Origin: Campylobacteraceae bacterium
GTDB lineage: Bacteria; Campylobacterota; Campylobacteria; Campylobacterales; Sulfurovaceae
Reading direction: 5' to 3'
Assembly (NCBI GenBank): GCA_027063325.1
Contig: JAMOSA010000292.1
Coordinates: forward strand, 1-21,819
Length of the DNA: 21,819 nt
Below are positions 1 to 7,992 of the stretch, piece by piece. The notes beneath the pieces were generated by a model. That model did no database searches, was not told the origin of the DNA, and saw only the letters and a program-made list of their open reading frames with translations. The position numbers and the translations under genes are program-made. Each line of letters opens with the position of its first letter. Position 1 is the stretch's first letter.

Positions 1-388
1 TTTGAATGGTGGCAGAGAGTTCCTTATCTTTTATATCCATATGCTTTTGATTACCATCTCTATCTTCATATATCAGTTTAATCTCTTCATATCTGGGTAC
101 CTTGATGGTAATATCTGGGTAGTAAGATGTCTGTTCAGTACTCTCAAATCTACCTTTGGTTGATAAAATTCTAGGATTTATCAACTCTAAATACTCTCCA
201 TTGGCTTTTTGTATAATAATTACATTATATGGTCTAGCAATTTGAATAGCAGATAGAGCTGTTAGATTATGCTCTTTCATAGTATCATACATATCTTCAA
301 AGAGTCTATCTAAACTCTCATTAAAGCTCCTCACATCACTACAAGCCAAAATTCTATTATCTGGATATACAACCAACTCTTTTACCAT
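1..388 (-). CDS. Peptide deformylase-like protein, probably inactive (5' part; gene runs off the window)
   Basis: The first 129 codons are present, starting at ATG 388 with AGGAG nine bases upstream; the rest lies beyond the window edge. Two peptide deformylase landmarks align. TALSAIQIARP (residues 43-53) matches GLAAPQIG and keeps the glutamine. STEQTSYYP (83-91) matches EEGCLS(I/V)P, but the metal-binding cysteine is threonine 87. The last residues, ELSATIQ, correspond to the stretch just before the HExxH helix. The next codon begins with A, so the first histidine of HExxH cannot be encoded there if the alignment holds. True deformylases remove the formyl group from nascent proteins using Fe/Zn held by one Cys and two His. 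This copy therefore looks like a degenerate paralogue with another role. Family assignment is fairly sure; loss of activity is inferred. Confidence 0.7.
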   Translation of the reverse strand, partial: MVKELVVYPDNRILACSDVRSFNESLDRLFEDMYDTMKEHNLTALSAIQIARPYNVIIIQKANGEYLELINPRILSTKGRFESTEQTSYYPDITIKVPRYEEIKLIYEDRDGNQKHMDIKDKELSATIQ

Positions 389-429
389 AATTTATACTCC
401 TAAAAACTCTACAGAAAATACCCTTTGAG

Positions 430-448
430 ATGTTTTTATAAAAAACAT
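430..448. repeat. Perfect 8-3-8 inverted repeat between the sqr operon and the deformylase-like gene
   Basis: ATGTTTTT and AAAAACAT flank the trinucleotide ATA. It lies about 40 bases before the deformylase-like start codon and just beyond the sqr terminator in the minus direction. It could be an operator or a second weak hairpin; nothing decides between them. Confidence 0.4.
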
Positions 449-467
449 TTAAAAAGATATGGGAAAG

Positions 468-488
468 AGAGGGGGAAGAATCCCCTCT
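468..488 (-). terminator. Possible intrinsic terminator of the sqr operon
   Basis: AGAGGGG (468-474) pairs with CCCCTCT (482-488) around a 7-base loop. Read on the minus strand, the hairpin follows the 57-residue gene by 11 bases. A T-rich stretch (TCTTTTT) comes only about ten bases after the stem, so termination may be partial. Confidence 0.55.
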
Positions 489-499
489 AAGCAGATAAA

Positions 500-673
500 T
501 TAGTGACTCTTTTGTACTACCAAAAGCATCTTTACATTAATTACCAAGAATCTGATAAATTGCCAAATAAGACAAGTTCTCATAAATTTTACAAATGGTG
601 TAGGAACCATAGTCTCAAAGCTTGGTTCATAAGGTTTTATGTTTTTTTCTATTGAATGATCAACATTTGCCAT
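500..673 (-). CDS. 57-residue protein downstream of sqr, function unknown
   Basis: I do not recognise the family. The frame starts at ATG 673, with AGGAG six bases upstream, 21 bases after the sqr stop, and ends with TAA at 500. The product begins MANVDHSIEKNIKPYEPSFE, a polar segment. A basic and hydrophobic stretch follows (about residues 27-52: Phe, Leu, Ile, Val and Trp with Arg/Lys spaced between) and could form an amphipathic or membrane-surface helix. There is one cysteine, Cys34. Because it shares the sqr transcript and precedes a hairpin, it is probably co-expressed with the quinone reductase and may attach to it or to the membrane. That role is inference; the coding call rests on the ribosome binding site and position. 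Confidence 0.6.
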   Translation of the reverse strand: MANVDHSIEKNIKPYEPSFETMVPTPFVKFMRTCLIWQFIRFLVINVKMLLVVQKSH

Positions 674-694
674 TTTTGCTCCTTTTTTTAAATA

Positions 695-2164
695 TTATTC
701 AGGTATCAAAGTCCAGCCTGGATTAAGCTTGGCTTTATAGATAAACATATGATGTAAAATATGCTTGATCCAGTGACCTGCTAGACCAATCTCACCAAAT
801 GTATAATCCAAATCTCTACCAATTCCTGGATACTTTTCAAAATCAGGAACAACAGGATAGACTGTAAGTGCAGCTGCTTGACCATCAGTCAAACCTTTAC
901 CTGCACTTGCTACACAAGCTGCACCCATCTCTGCCATAGAAGCTTCATGAAGATGTGCAGATGAACCCTCTTTGATAAGATCACATACACTGTGAGCTAC
1001 AGCCTTACCAATAATACCAGCTGGCATACCTGTTCTTGGTGGAGTTGGGAATATTGGAGTACCTTTTGGTGATTTCATTGGTTTAGAGATAGAGTGTGGT
1101 GGTGCAAATGCAATACCACAGGCAAATATATTTTCATATTTTGGAGTTTGATAAGTTCTTGGCCAATCACTTGCTTTCCACTCTTCATAAGGTTTTTGAG
1201 TGTAATCGGCATCAACTTTCATAAATCCGTTTGGTGCAAACAGTTCATCAGTTATATCACTACCATCTTTTGCATAAGCTTTCAAGCCTACACCTGCAAA
1301 TGGAGGGATAAGCATAGCAAAATCAAACTCTTCTACCCCTTCACTTCCATCAAGTAGTTCATAGTGAGCTTTACCCTCTTCTACTTTGCTAACATGTGCA
1401 CCAATTAACCAATCAACACCTCTTTCAACAAATAGTGATTCTGCAAACAGTTTAGAACTTGCTGCATATCCACCTCTTTTTAGGTGAAGTCCGCCAATTC
1501 CAAAGTCTCCCATAAATGATTCATTTGAGATCCACTTAATTTCAAGATTATCTCTAACACCAGCTTTTCTAGCTTCGTGGTCAATATTGAAAATATACTC
1601 AAATGCAGCACCCTGACAAGTACACATACCATGACCTGTACCTACCAAAACCTTTAACTTTTCAGTTTTGGCTTTTTCCAAAATCTGCTGTAACTCATTG
1701 TTTGCATGTACTGCATGATCTGCTGTACATACAGATACAGTATGTGGTCCAAGTTGACCATTACCATCACCAAGACCAGGAGTTGCATCAAAGTTTAATT
1801 TTGGACCTGTTGCATTGATTAGATAGTCATACTCTACCTCTTCAGTCTGTCCCTGTTTACCCTGACCTGTATATTCGATAGTAATATATGGAGTATCACT
1901 ATCCTCTTTACCTTCTGGATGAATTGAAACAGCTTTTGCCTGTTTATATACAATACCTGCCTTTTCATATACAGGAGCAAGAGGGAATACTACATCCTCT
2001 TTTTTCATCTGTCCAACACCTACCCAGATGTTAGAAGGTATCCAGTTCCATTGACTGTTTGGTGTAACTACGATGACTTCATGCTCATCACCCAGCCACT
2101 TTTTCGCGAATGTGGCAGCTGTGTGTCCTGAAACACCACCACCCATTACTACAACTTTAGCCAT
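695..2164 (-). CDS. sqr: Sulfide:quinone oxidoreductase (FAD flavoprotein)
   Basis: SQR oxidises sulfide to sulfur or polysulfide and passes electrons to membrane quinone, feeding respiration in sulfur oxidisers. The 489-residue product opens with the dinucleotide-binding motif VVVMGGGVSGHTAA (residues 4-17). It has the second flavin motif DYLINATGP (113-121), a cysteine pair MCTCQGAA (Cys181, Cys183), Cys146, and FACGIAFAPP with Cys349. SQR uses redox cysteines near the flavin; which of these serve here is not decided by sequence alone. The segment around residues 319-345 (DYTQKPYEEW onward) is an insertion that points to one of the less studied SQR types rather than the classical short form. 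The C-terminal end (GHWIKHILHHMFIYKAKLNP) is amphipathic, fitting membrane attachment. AAAGGATAG lies before ATG 2164. It is followed by a small co-transcribed gene. Confidence 0.93.
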   Translation of the reverse strand: MAKVVVMGGGVSGHTAATFAKKWLGDEHEVIVVTPNSQWNWIPSNIWVGVGQMKKEDVVFPLAPVYEKAGIVYKQAKAVSIHPEGKEDSDTPYITIEYTGQGKQGQTEEVEYDYLINATGPKLNFDATPGLGDGNGQLGPHTVSVCTADHAVHANNELQQILEKAKTEKLKVLVGTGHGMCTCQGAAFEYIFNIDHEARKAGVRDNLEIKWISNESFMGDFGIGGLHLKRGGYAASSKLFAESLFVERGVDWLIGAHVSKVEEGKAHYELLDGSEGVEEFDFAMLIPPFAGVGLKAYAKDGSDITDELFAPNGFMKVDADYTQKPYEEWKASDWPRTYQTPKYENIFACGIAFAPPHSISKPMKSPKGTPIFPTPPRTGMPAGIIGKAVAHSVCDLIKEGSSAHLHEASMAEMGAACVASAGKGLTDGQAAALTVYPVVPDFEKYPGIGRDLDYTFGEIGLAGHWIKHILHHMFIYKAKLNPGWTLIPE

Positions 2165-2196
2165 GCCTATCCTTTCGATTGATTTTTTGTCTATAC

Positions 2197-2250
2197 ATTC
2201 TACGGCAATGATGTTTAAATATAAATTAAAATTCTTATAGAATATAAGAA
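2197..2250 (-). promoter_or_regulatory. Upstream region of sqr with a 7-5-7 inverted repeat
   Basis: The perfect inverted repeat TTCTTAT-agaat-ATAAGAA occupies 2232-2250. A possible minus-strand -10 (TAGAAT, plus coordinates 2197-2202) lies between it and the sqr start. If that -10 is right, the repeat centre is about 50 bases upstream of the transcription start, a usual place for an activator site. The -10 is weak and no good -35 is seen. Confidence 0.4.
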
Positions 2251-2372
2251 AAAATCTATATATGTTATTAATAATTAACTATTTATTATTATTTTCATTA
2301 CAATCTAATATATAGAGTCAAAATAGTTTAGATTTGTATCACTTGAGAGTATATCATTTTTTTTATCATAAA

Positions 2373-2381
2373 TGATATAAT
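2373..2381 (+). promoter_or_regulatory. Extended -10 promoter of the 104-residue protein / sir2 pair
   Basis: TGATATAAT is a full TGnTATAAT extended -10 with no clear -35, the type repeated across this window. It lies 34 bases before the ATG at 2416; GAAAGGAAG is the ribosome binding site. Confidence 0.65.
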
Positions 2382-2415
2382 ATCTGCTAACAGTTATGAA
2401 AGGAAGTAGTATATT

Positions 2416-2730
2416 ATGTTTGAAAATGAGAGTTATGAGGGTAGCCTATTGACAATCACTGCCGAGATTGTTTCACTTGAACCTGAGGGATTTGTAATAA
2501 AAGTTCGCAATGATGAGACAAATGAAGCTATTGTAGCAGATTCAGTTAGAGAGTATGCAGAGTTTTTGATTGAGAGTGTAAACAAATCTACAAAAGACAA
2601 CTTTGTAGCAAAGTGGTTACCTTCGCCAGAAGCCAGACGAAGTGATATAGATTTAGTTGGTATGCAACTTGGTATGATGCAAGAGTGGATGGAAAAGGAG
2701 CTTGGCTTAGATGGAGATGAATCAAATTAA
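2416..2730 (+). CDS. Conserved-looking hypothetical protein of 104 residues, coupled to sir2
   Basis: I do not recognise this family. The product is acidic, with no signal peptide or membrane segment. Residues 8-45 look like a small beta-rich unit (SLLTITAEIVSLEPEGFVIK); the remainder is helical and ends in MMQEWMEKELGLDGDESN. There are no cysteines and no visible catalytic motif. GAAAGGAAG precedes ATG 2416. Its last 20 bases overlap the next frame, where AAAGGAG inside this gene serves as the ribosome binding site for sir2, so the two are probably translationally coupled. It may act with, or be a substrate of, the deacylase, but only the arrangement supports that. Confidence 0.8.
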   Translation: MFENESYEGSLLTITAEIVSLEPEGFVIKVRNDETNEAIVADSVREYAEFLIESVNKSTKDNFVAKWLPSPEARRSDIDLVGMQLGMMQEWMEKELGLDGDESN

Positions 2731-3529
2731 ACAGATACAAGAGTATCTAAAGAGTGTTGATGCAGTTATTATAAGTGCAGGTGCGGGGATTGGTGTAGAG
2801 AGTGGTTTGCCTGATTTTCGTGGAAGTGAAGGGTTTTGGAGAGCATACCCTCTGCTAAAGAGATTAAAAATCAGCTTTGAAGAGATGGCAAATCCATACT
2901 GGTTTGAAAATGATCCTTCACTTGCGTGGGCATTTTATGGACACAGACTAAATCTATACAGAGATACAACTCCACATGAGGGTTTTAAACTATTACAGGA
3001 GTATTGCAAGAGATTTGAAAAAGAGTATTTTGTATTTACCTCCAATGTAGATGGACAATTTCAAAAAAGTGGCTTTGATACAGATAAAATATATGAAGTA
3101 CACGGCTCTATACACTATCTTCAATGTACTCAAAACTGTACAGATAGTATCTGGCAAAATAAAGAGAAGATAGAGGTTGATATAGATAGCTTCAAAGCTC
3201 TTAATATACCACTTTGTCCAAAATGCAAAGCTGTAGCCAGACCAAATATCTTGATGTTTGGTGATTGGGGTTGGAATAGTATCCGCACAAATAAACAGGC
3301 AAAAAGATATAATGAATTTTTACACAAAAACTACCACAAAGATATAGCTATCATTGAAATAGGAGCAGGAAAAGCAGTACCTACTGTGAGATATGAGAGC
3401 AAGAAAATAACACAAAACTTCTCTTCAAAGCTTATACGAATAAATCCAAGAGATTATAATCTTGAAGGTTGTAATGGGTGGAGTATAGCAACTGGAGCTA
3501 TAGAGGGGCTAAAGGCTATACTACCCTAA
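2711..3529 (+). CDS. Sir2-family NAD-dependent protein deacylase
   Basis: Sirtuins remove acyl groups from protein lysines using NAD. The 272-residue product shows the NAD pocket motif SAGAGIGVESGLPDFRG (22-38), the TSNVDGQ motif (110-116, corresponding to TQNxD) and the catalytic histidine in VHGS (His131). Zinc ligands appear as CTQNC (Cys139, Cys143) and CPKC (Cys169, Cys172). The late nucleotide-binding segment IIEIGAGKAVPTVR (214-227) has Gly-Ala-Gly where classical sirtuins have GTSL/GTSxxV, and TSNVDGQ lacks the usual TQN-I-D-x-L. It is therefore a divergent class, though the catalytic and zinc residues are intact. ATG 2711 overlaps the preceding gene by 20 bases. It ends two bases from the convergent ispH stop, with no hairpin between. 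Confidence 0.88.
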   Translation: MEMNQIKQIQEYLKSVDAVIISAGAGIGVESGLPDFRGSEGFWRAYPLLKRLKISFEEMANPYWFENDPSLAWAFYGHRLNLYRDTTPHEGFKLLQEYCKRFEKEYFVFTSNVDGQFQKSGFDTDKIYEVHGSIHYLQCTQNCTDSIWQNKEKIEVDIDSFKALNIPLCPKCKAVARPNILMFGDWGWNSIRTNKQAKRYNEFLHKNYHKDIAIIEIGAGKAVPTVRYESKKITQNFSSKLIRINPRDYNLEGCNGWSIATGAIEGLKAILP

Positions 3530-3531
3530 TT

Positions 3532-4368
3532 TTATGATACTATCTCTTTTAATTTTTTTACTACATTTTGCACTATCCAATCTGGAGTTGAAGCTCCTGC
3601 ACTGATACCACACAAACTCTTACCTTCAAACCATTGGGGGTTCAACTCATTTTCATTCTCTATCAGATAACTGTCTGTACAGTAATTACTGCATATTGAG
3701 TGGAGTTGTTTGGTATTTGAAGAGTGTTTACCTCCAATTACTATCATCACATCAGCCTCTTTTGCCAACTCAGCAGCAGCATCTTGGTTTTCAAATGTAG
3801 CATTACATATGGTATTAAATACTCTAACCTCTTTTACTCTAAGTACAAGCTCATTTACAATAGCCAAAAAATCTTGTGGCTTTCTGGTAGTTTGAGCTAC
3901 TATTGCCACCTTTGATTTCAGTGGCAAATCATACAAATCACTCGGTTTTAGTACTACAAAAGCATCTTTTTCATCTTCGGCATAACTTACTACACCTTTG
4001 ATTTCAGGGTGATTTTTATCTCCAAAGATTACTATAGAGTATCCATCTTTACTCATTCTCTCTACTATCTGTTGAGGAGTTGTTACATATGGACAGGTTG
4101 CATTTATTATCTTTTTGCCCTCTGCTTTTAGTTGCTTTAGCTCTTTTTTGGGTATTCCATGAGTTCTAATGACTATAGAATCCTCTTTGTGTGCTTCATC
4201 TATATTTTCAACCAATCCTATATTGAAATTGTTTTTGAGTCTGTTTATCTCATCTTTGTTGTGAATAAGAGGTCCGTATGTTGCACTGTGTGGATTTTGC
4301 TCTGCTATCTCTATAGCCCTTTTTACCCCATAACAAAATCCATATGATGAAGCTAACTTAATCTGCAT
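3532..4368 (-). CDS. ispH: 4-hydroxy-3-methylbut-2-enyl diphosphate reductase
   Basis: IspH (LytB) makes IPP and DMAPP from HMBPP, the last step of the MEP isoprenoid pathway, with an iron-sulfur cluster on three cysteines. All three are present: Cys12 (YGFCYGV), Cys92 (NATCPYV) and Cys188 (NTICNAT). The substrate-binding residues are also visible: His36 (LIHN), His70 (RTHG), His120 and Glu122 (KNHPE), and Ser-Asn-Thr (217-219). The C-terminal GISAGASTPDWIV (254-266) is the family signature. At 278 residues it is the short form without extensions. ATG 4368 lies inside the end of aroA (11-base overlap), so it is translated from the phe operon message as the last gene. In Campylobacter, rpsA normally follows; here sir2 converges instead. 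Confidence 0.96.
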   Translation of the reverse strand: MQIKLASSYGFCYGVKRAIEIAEQNPHSATYGPLIHNKDEINRLKNNFNIGLVENIDEAHKEDSIVIRTHGIPKKELKQLKAEGKKIINATCPYVTTPQQIVERMSKDGYSIVIFGDKNHPEIKGVVSYAEDEKDAFVVLKPSDLYDLPLKSKVAIVAQTTRKPQDFLAIVNELVLRVKEVRVFNTICNATFENQDAAAELAKEADVMIVIGGKHSSNTKQLHSICSNYCTDSYLIENENELNPQWFEGKSLCGISAGASTPDWIVQNVVKKLKEIVS

Positions 4369-5653
4369 ATTTCACCTCTGTAATTTGTGACAGTATCTCA
4401 AAAAAGTTTGGAAATGATGTATCTATACACTCAATATCAACTATATCCATACCACAAAGCAATCCAGCAATTGCAAAGCTCATAGCAATTCTGTGATCTC
4501 CAAAGCTATCTACTGTAGCCTTTTGCAGTTTACCACCTGTTATCAGATAGCCATCTTCATTTTCACTACACTCAATACCACAACTTCTTAGTGCTGTAAC
4601 AACACTGCTTATTCTATCACTCTCTTTGACTCTAAGCTCTTTTGCATTTTTAACTTCACTGACACCCTCAGCTGTTGCCATAGCAATAGAGAGTGCTGGT
4701 AGTTCATCTATAAGCCACGCAATATTACTATCTACAGTAACTCCTTGCAGTTTGCCATTGTATCTTACTGTTATATCACCAATTGGCTCATATATATTCT
4801 CTTTTTCGATAAATTCAATATCTGCACCCATCTGCTTAAGTACTCTAAAGGCTTCAACTCTTGTAGGATTTAGAGTAAGATTTACAAGCTTGATATATGA
4901 GTTTGGTACTATAGTAGCCGCAACTGCAAAAAAGAATGCACTTGATGGATCTGCTGGTACAGTTATATTTAAAGGATCTAATGGCTTAGATAGAGGTATT
5001 ATCTCTATATAACCATCTTCTACACTCTTTATCTGCGCCCCCATACCTCTAAGCATTCTTTCTGTATGGTCTCTGCTTAGAAGATTCTCTTTGTAGTAAC
5101 TTTTGTCTTCTGCTTTAAGAGCTGCTAAAATCAGAGCTGATTTAACTTGGGCAGAATCTATAGGAGAGTGGTATCTAAATGGCTTTAAATCTCCTCCTCT
5201 GATATGCAAAGGGGCCAGGTTGCCATTTTGTCTGCCATCAATTTTTGCTCCTATATCTCTAAGAGGTTGAACAACCCTCTTCATAGGTCTTGCTCTTAGA
5301 TACTTATCTCCAGTCAGTACAAAACTGCCATCAACACCACAAAGCAATCCACAATAGAGTCTCATACCAGTACCGGCATTACCACAATCTAATATATCAT
5401 CTGGTTCACTTAGTTTTAAAGGTGGAACAATAGTAACATCGCTATCTTTTATTGTAATCTTGGCACCAAGCGATTTTGCAATCTTGAGTGAAGAGAGAGT
5501 ATCTTCACCCATTAGATAGTTTTTGATATTAGATACCCTATCACTCAAAAGTGAAAACATAGCACATCTGTGTGATATAGATTTATCAGGTGCTATATCG
5601 CTACACTCCAATTCAAAACCACTTACAACCGGTTCAATAGTTACACTTTTCAT
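4358..5653 (-). CDS. aroA: 3-phosphoshikimate 1-carboxyvinyltransferase (EPSP synthase)
   Basis: AroA joins PEP to shikimate-3-phosphate to give EPSP, on the path to chorismate and phenylalanine. Signatures in order: DKSISHR near residue 23, GNAGTGMR (about 92-99), the active-site stretch LRARPMKRVVQPL, IDSAQVKSALILA, the catalytic IDELPAL, RVKESDRI and DHRIAMSFA near the end. The length of 431 residues is typical. The ATG overlaps the pheT stop in an ATGA arrangement (5650-5653) and the 3' end overlaps ispH, so the four genes form one coupled unit. Placing a phenylalanine-supply gene directly behind the phenylalanine tRNA synthetase is the usual Campylobacterota order. No frameshift or missing residue is seen. 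Confidence 0.96.
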   Translation of the reverse strand: MKSVTIEPVVSGFELECSDIAPDKSISHRCAMFSLLSDRVSNIKNYLMGEDTLSSLKIAKSLGAKITIKDSDVTIVPPLKLSEPDDILDCGNAGTGMRLYCGLLCGVDGSFVLTGDKYLRARPMKRVVQPLRDIGAKIDGRQNGNLAPLHIRGGDLKPFRYHSPIDSAQVKSALILAALKAEDKSYYKENLLSRDHTERMLRGMGAQIKSVEDGYIEIIPLSKPLDPLNITVPADPSSAFFFAVAATIVPNSYIKLVNLTLNPTRVEAFRVLKQMGADIEFIEKENIYEPIGDITVRYNGKLQGVTVDSNIAWLIDELPALSIAMATAEGVSEVKNAKELRVKESDRISSVVTALRSCGIECSENEDGYLITGGKLQKATVDSFGDHRIAMSFAIAGLLCGMDIVDIECIDTSFPNFFEILSQITEVKYAD

Positions 5654-7992
5654 CTAAGTATTGCTCCAACTCTATCTTGTAACAATTTTAATATATCACT
5701 CATACTCTGCTCTATCTGCTTATCAGATAGTGTAGATTTCTCAGAAAGCAGATAGAATCTAAGTGTAAGACTCATTTTATCTCCCAAAGAGTCATCACTG
5801 TATATATCTATAGGGAAAAACTTCTTAAGCAGTGGTATATTGGCATCTTTTAATACAGCTCTTATATCACTATACTCTGTCTCTTTATCTATAAGCAGAC
5901 TCAAATCCTTATATACACCCTGATAGTTTGAAATACTTGAAGCTATATTATGCTTTGGCATAATAGATTCAAGAGAGATTTCACATACCATTGTTGTATC
6001 TATATCAAAATCCTCTTGAGCTTTTGGATGCAATTTGCCACAAAAACCTATCTCTTTGCCATCTTTATATATTTTTGCACTCTGATATGGGTGTAAAAGT
6101 TCATTTCCAGGATTCCAATTTCTTAATTCAAAATCACCTATAACATTCCCAATTTTTTCTATAAATTCAACAAAATCTATCTTTTTGGGTTTGCCCTGAT
6201 TTGAAACTTGGGCATCTTTTGCATCACCACTCCATACAAAAGCTATCTTCTCAGACTCATTTCTCTCTTTGTCAAATACCATTCCTATCTCAAATAGAGG
6301 TACTCTTTTTTTACCATAACTTATATTCCTTGATACTGAATCAAGTAAATTTATAAGCAGTGTTCTACGCATGGTATTTAACTCTTCTACAATAGGATTG
6401 ATAAGTTCTACATTGGCATCTGTCTCTCCATAACCATATCTACTTTGCTTTTTTCTATCCGAAAAAGCATATGTAATAGCTTCATAAAATCCTGCCGAAA
6501 CTGCCCTTTGTCTGATGTCTCTTTTTGCTCTGTATGCTTTGGTTGTATCATTTAGTCTATTTTTTTCAATAAGCTCCAATGGTTTTGGTTCTATATTGTC
6601 AATTCCTACAATCCTAAGTATCTCTTCTGCAATATCATATATATTTGATATATCATGCCTCCAACTGGGTACAACAGCTCCAAATCTGCCAGGAGTTCCA
6701 CTCCTATTTATACCAAATCCAAGTCTTTTTAAGATTGTATGAATCGTACTTCTTGATACCTCTTTGCCTATAATACTGTTTAGATGTTCTGTCTCTACAG
6801 AGATAATTTTTGGTTCAACTCTATTTTCTACCGATAAAGGGGCATTGGCAAATCTACACTCTCCAGCACAATCACATGAACTCTCAAAATACTCTATACC
6901 AATATTTAACTCCGGTTCACTTCCTCTTGAACTATTATAATAGAGTGAATCTGTTTTGAGTCTATTTTTAGATACTGCATCTACAAGTAACTCTGGATCT
7001 ATATATGAAGCTTCAACCAATACATCTGTTATATCATGATCAACCATATATTCACTATTTTGATATACACCTACACATGACAACTCTTTATTGTCACAAA
7101 ATACTTTTACTACACCTTTGCTCTCTTGGAGAATATTTATAGATATTTTTCCATTACTATCTTTTAATCTTGCAACATCATAAGCTCTCAATATTACACC
7201 TGTTGCATGAATTGAGTAGTCAATACTGGCTGAAATAATTCCATTATTTGACTCTTTGCCAACAAAACCAAGTCTTAGGGCCATAATAAATGGTACTTCA
7301 GCCTCTTTGAGTTTTAAAAGTGTATATAAGAGTTTTACAGGAATATCACCTTGGGTATGTACTTCCAACTCTCTGCCTATACCTGTTTGCTGATACTTCT
7401 TTTTTTGGTGTTCGTGTCTTTTTAATTCTCTATTGAGTGAAGCAGACAAATCCCTAGCTACCCCTCTGATACTCAAACAATCTCCTCTATTGGCAGTTAG
7501 TTCCAACTCTATTACAGTATCAGCTAAATCACTGTACTCTCTTAGGGGCTTACCAACTATAAGTTCACCAATACTATCATCAAGTATCATAATACCCTTG
7601 CCAATATCAGGCAATCCAATCTCTTTTGCTGAACATATCATACCAAAGCTATCTACACCTCTTAGTTTAGCTGGTTTGATATGAAAATCTCCAGGCAGTG
7701 TTGCACCTACCTTTGCTACTGCTACATACTCAGCATTTACCACATTTGATGCACCACATACAATTTGCAGTGGTTCATCTTCGCCTACATCTACACTACA
7801 TAGGTTTAATTTATCTGCATTTGGGTGTTTTTGGCAGTGCAATACTCTGCCAACTACTACATTTTTATCAAAATCATGTTTGTGTATGCTGTCAACCTCT
7901 AAACCTATACGATTAAAAATCATATATAACTGCTCATCAGTTACATCATCAAGTTTTATAAACTCTTCTAGCCATCCTCTTGTTACTATCAT
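5650..7992 (-). CDS. pheT: Phenylalanyl-tRNA synthetase beta subunit
   Basis: PheT pairs with PheS in a heterotetramer that charges tRNA-Phe; the beta subunit holds tRNA-binding and editing domains. The 780-residue product has an EMAP-like tRNA-binding domain (about 40-150, with GRVLHCQKHPNADKL), a B3/B4 region (about 210-365), a B5 domain (about 395-470, SWRHDISNIYDIAEEILRI), the catalytic-like fold, and a C-terminal anticodon-binding domain (about 690-780). The phrase KTDSLYYNSSRGSEPEL replaces the TDASHRFERG type seen in Enterobacteria. A cysteine triad CDCAGEC (373-379) follows at once, an odd detail of unknown role. The ATG overlaps the pheS stop as ATGA at 7989-7992. Confidence 0.96.
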   Translation of the reverse strand: MIVTRGWLEEFIKLDDVTDEQLYMIFNRIGLEVDSIHKHDFDKNVVVGRVLHCQKHPNADKLNLCSVDVGEDEPLQIVCGASNVVNAEYVAVAKVGATLPGDFHIKPAKLRGVDSFGMICSAKEIGLPDIGKGIMILDDSIGELIVGKPLREYSDLADTVIELELTANRGDCLSIRGVARDLSASLNRELKRHEHQKKKYQQTGIGRELEVHTQGDIPVKLLYTLLKLKEAEVPFIMALRLGFVGKESNNGIISASIDYSIHATGVILRAYDVARLKDSNGKISINILQESKGVVKVFCDNKELSCVGVYQNSEYMVDHDITDVLVEASYIDPELLVDAVSKNRLKTDSLYYNSSRGSEPELNIGIEYFESSCDCAGECRFANAPLSVENRVEPKIISVETEHLNSIIGKEVSRSTIHTILKRLGFGINRSGTPGRFGAVVPSWRHDISNIYDIAEEILRIVGIDNIEPKPLELIEKNRLNDTTKAYRAKRDIRQRAVSAGFYEAITYAFSDRKKQSRYGYGETDANVELINPIVEELNTMRRTLLINLLDSVSRNISYGKKRVPLFEIGMVFDKERNESEKIAFVWSGDAKDAQVSNQGKPKKIDFVEFIEKIGNVIGDFELRNWNPGNELLHPYQSAKIYKDGKEIGFCGKLHPKAQEDFDIDTTMVCEISLESIMPKHNIASSISNYQGVYKDLSLLIDKETEYSDIRAVLKDANIPLLKKFFPIDIYSDDSLGDKMSLTLRFYLLSEKSTLSDKQIEQSMSDILKLLQDRVGAILR

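Noticed and set aside
4626..5012. 128-codon open frame opposite aroA
   Set aside because: Shadow of aroA, no start signal, low-complexity composition.
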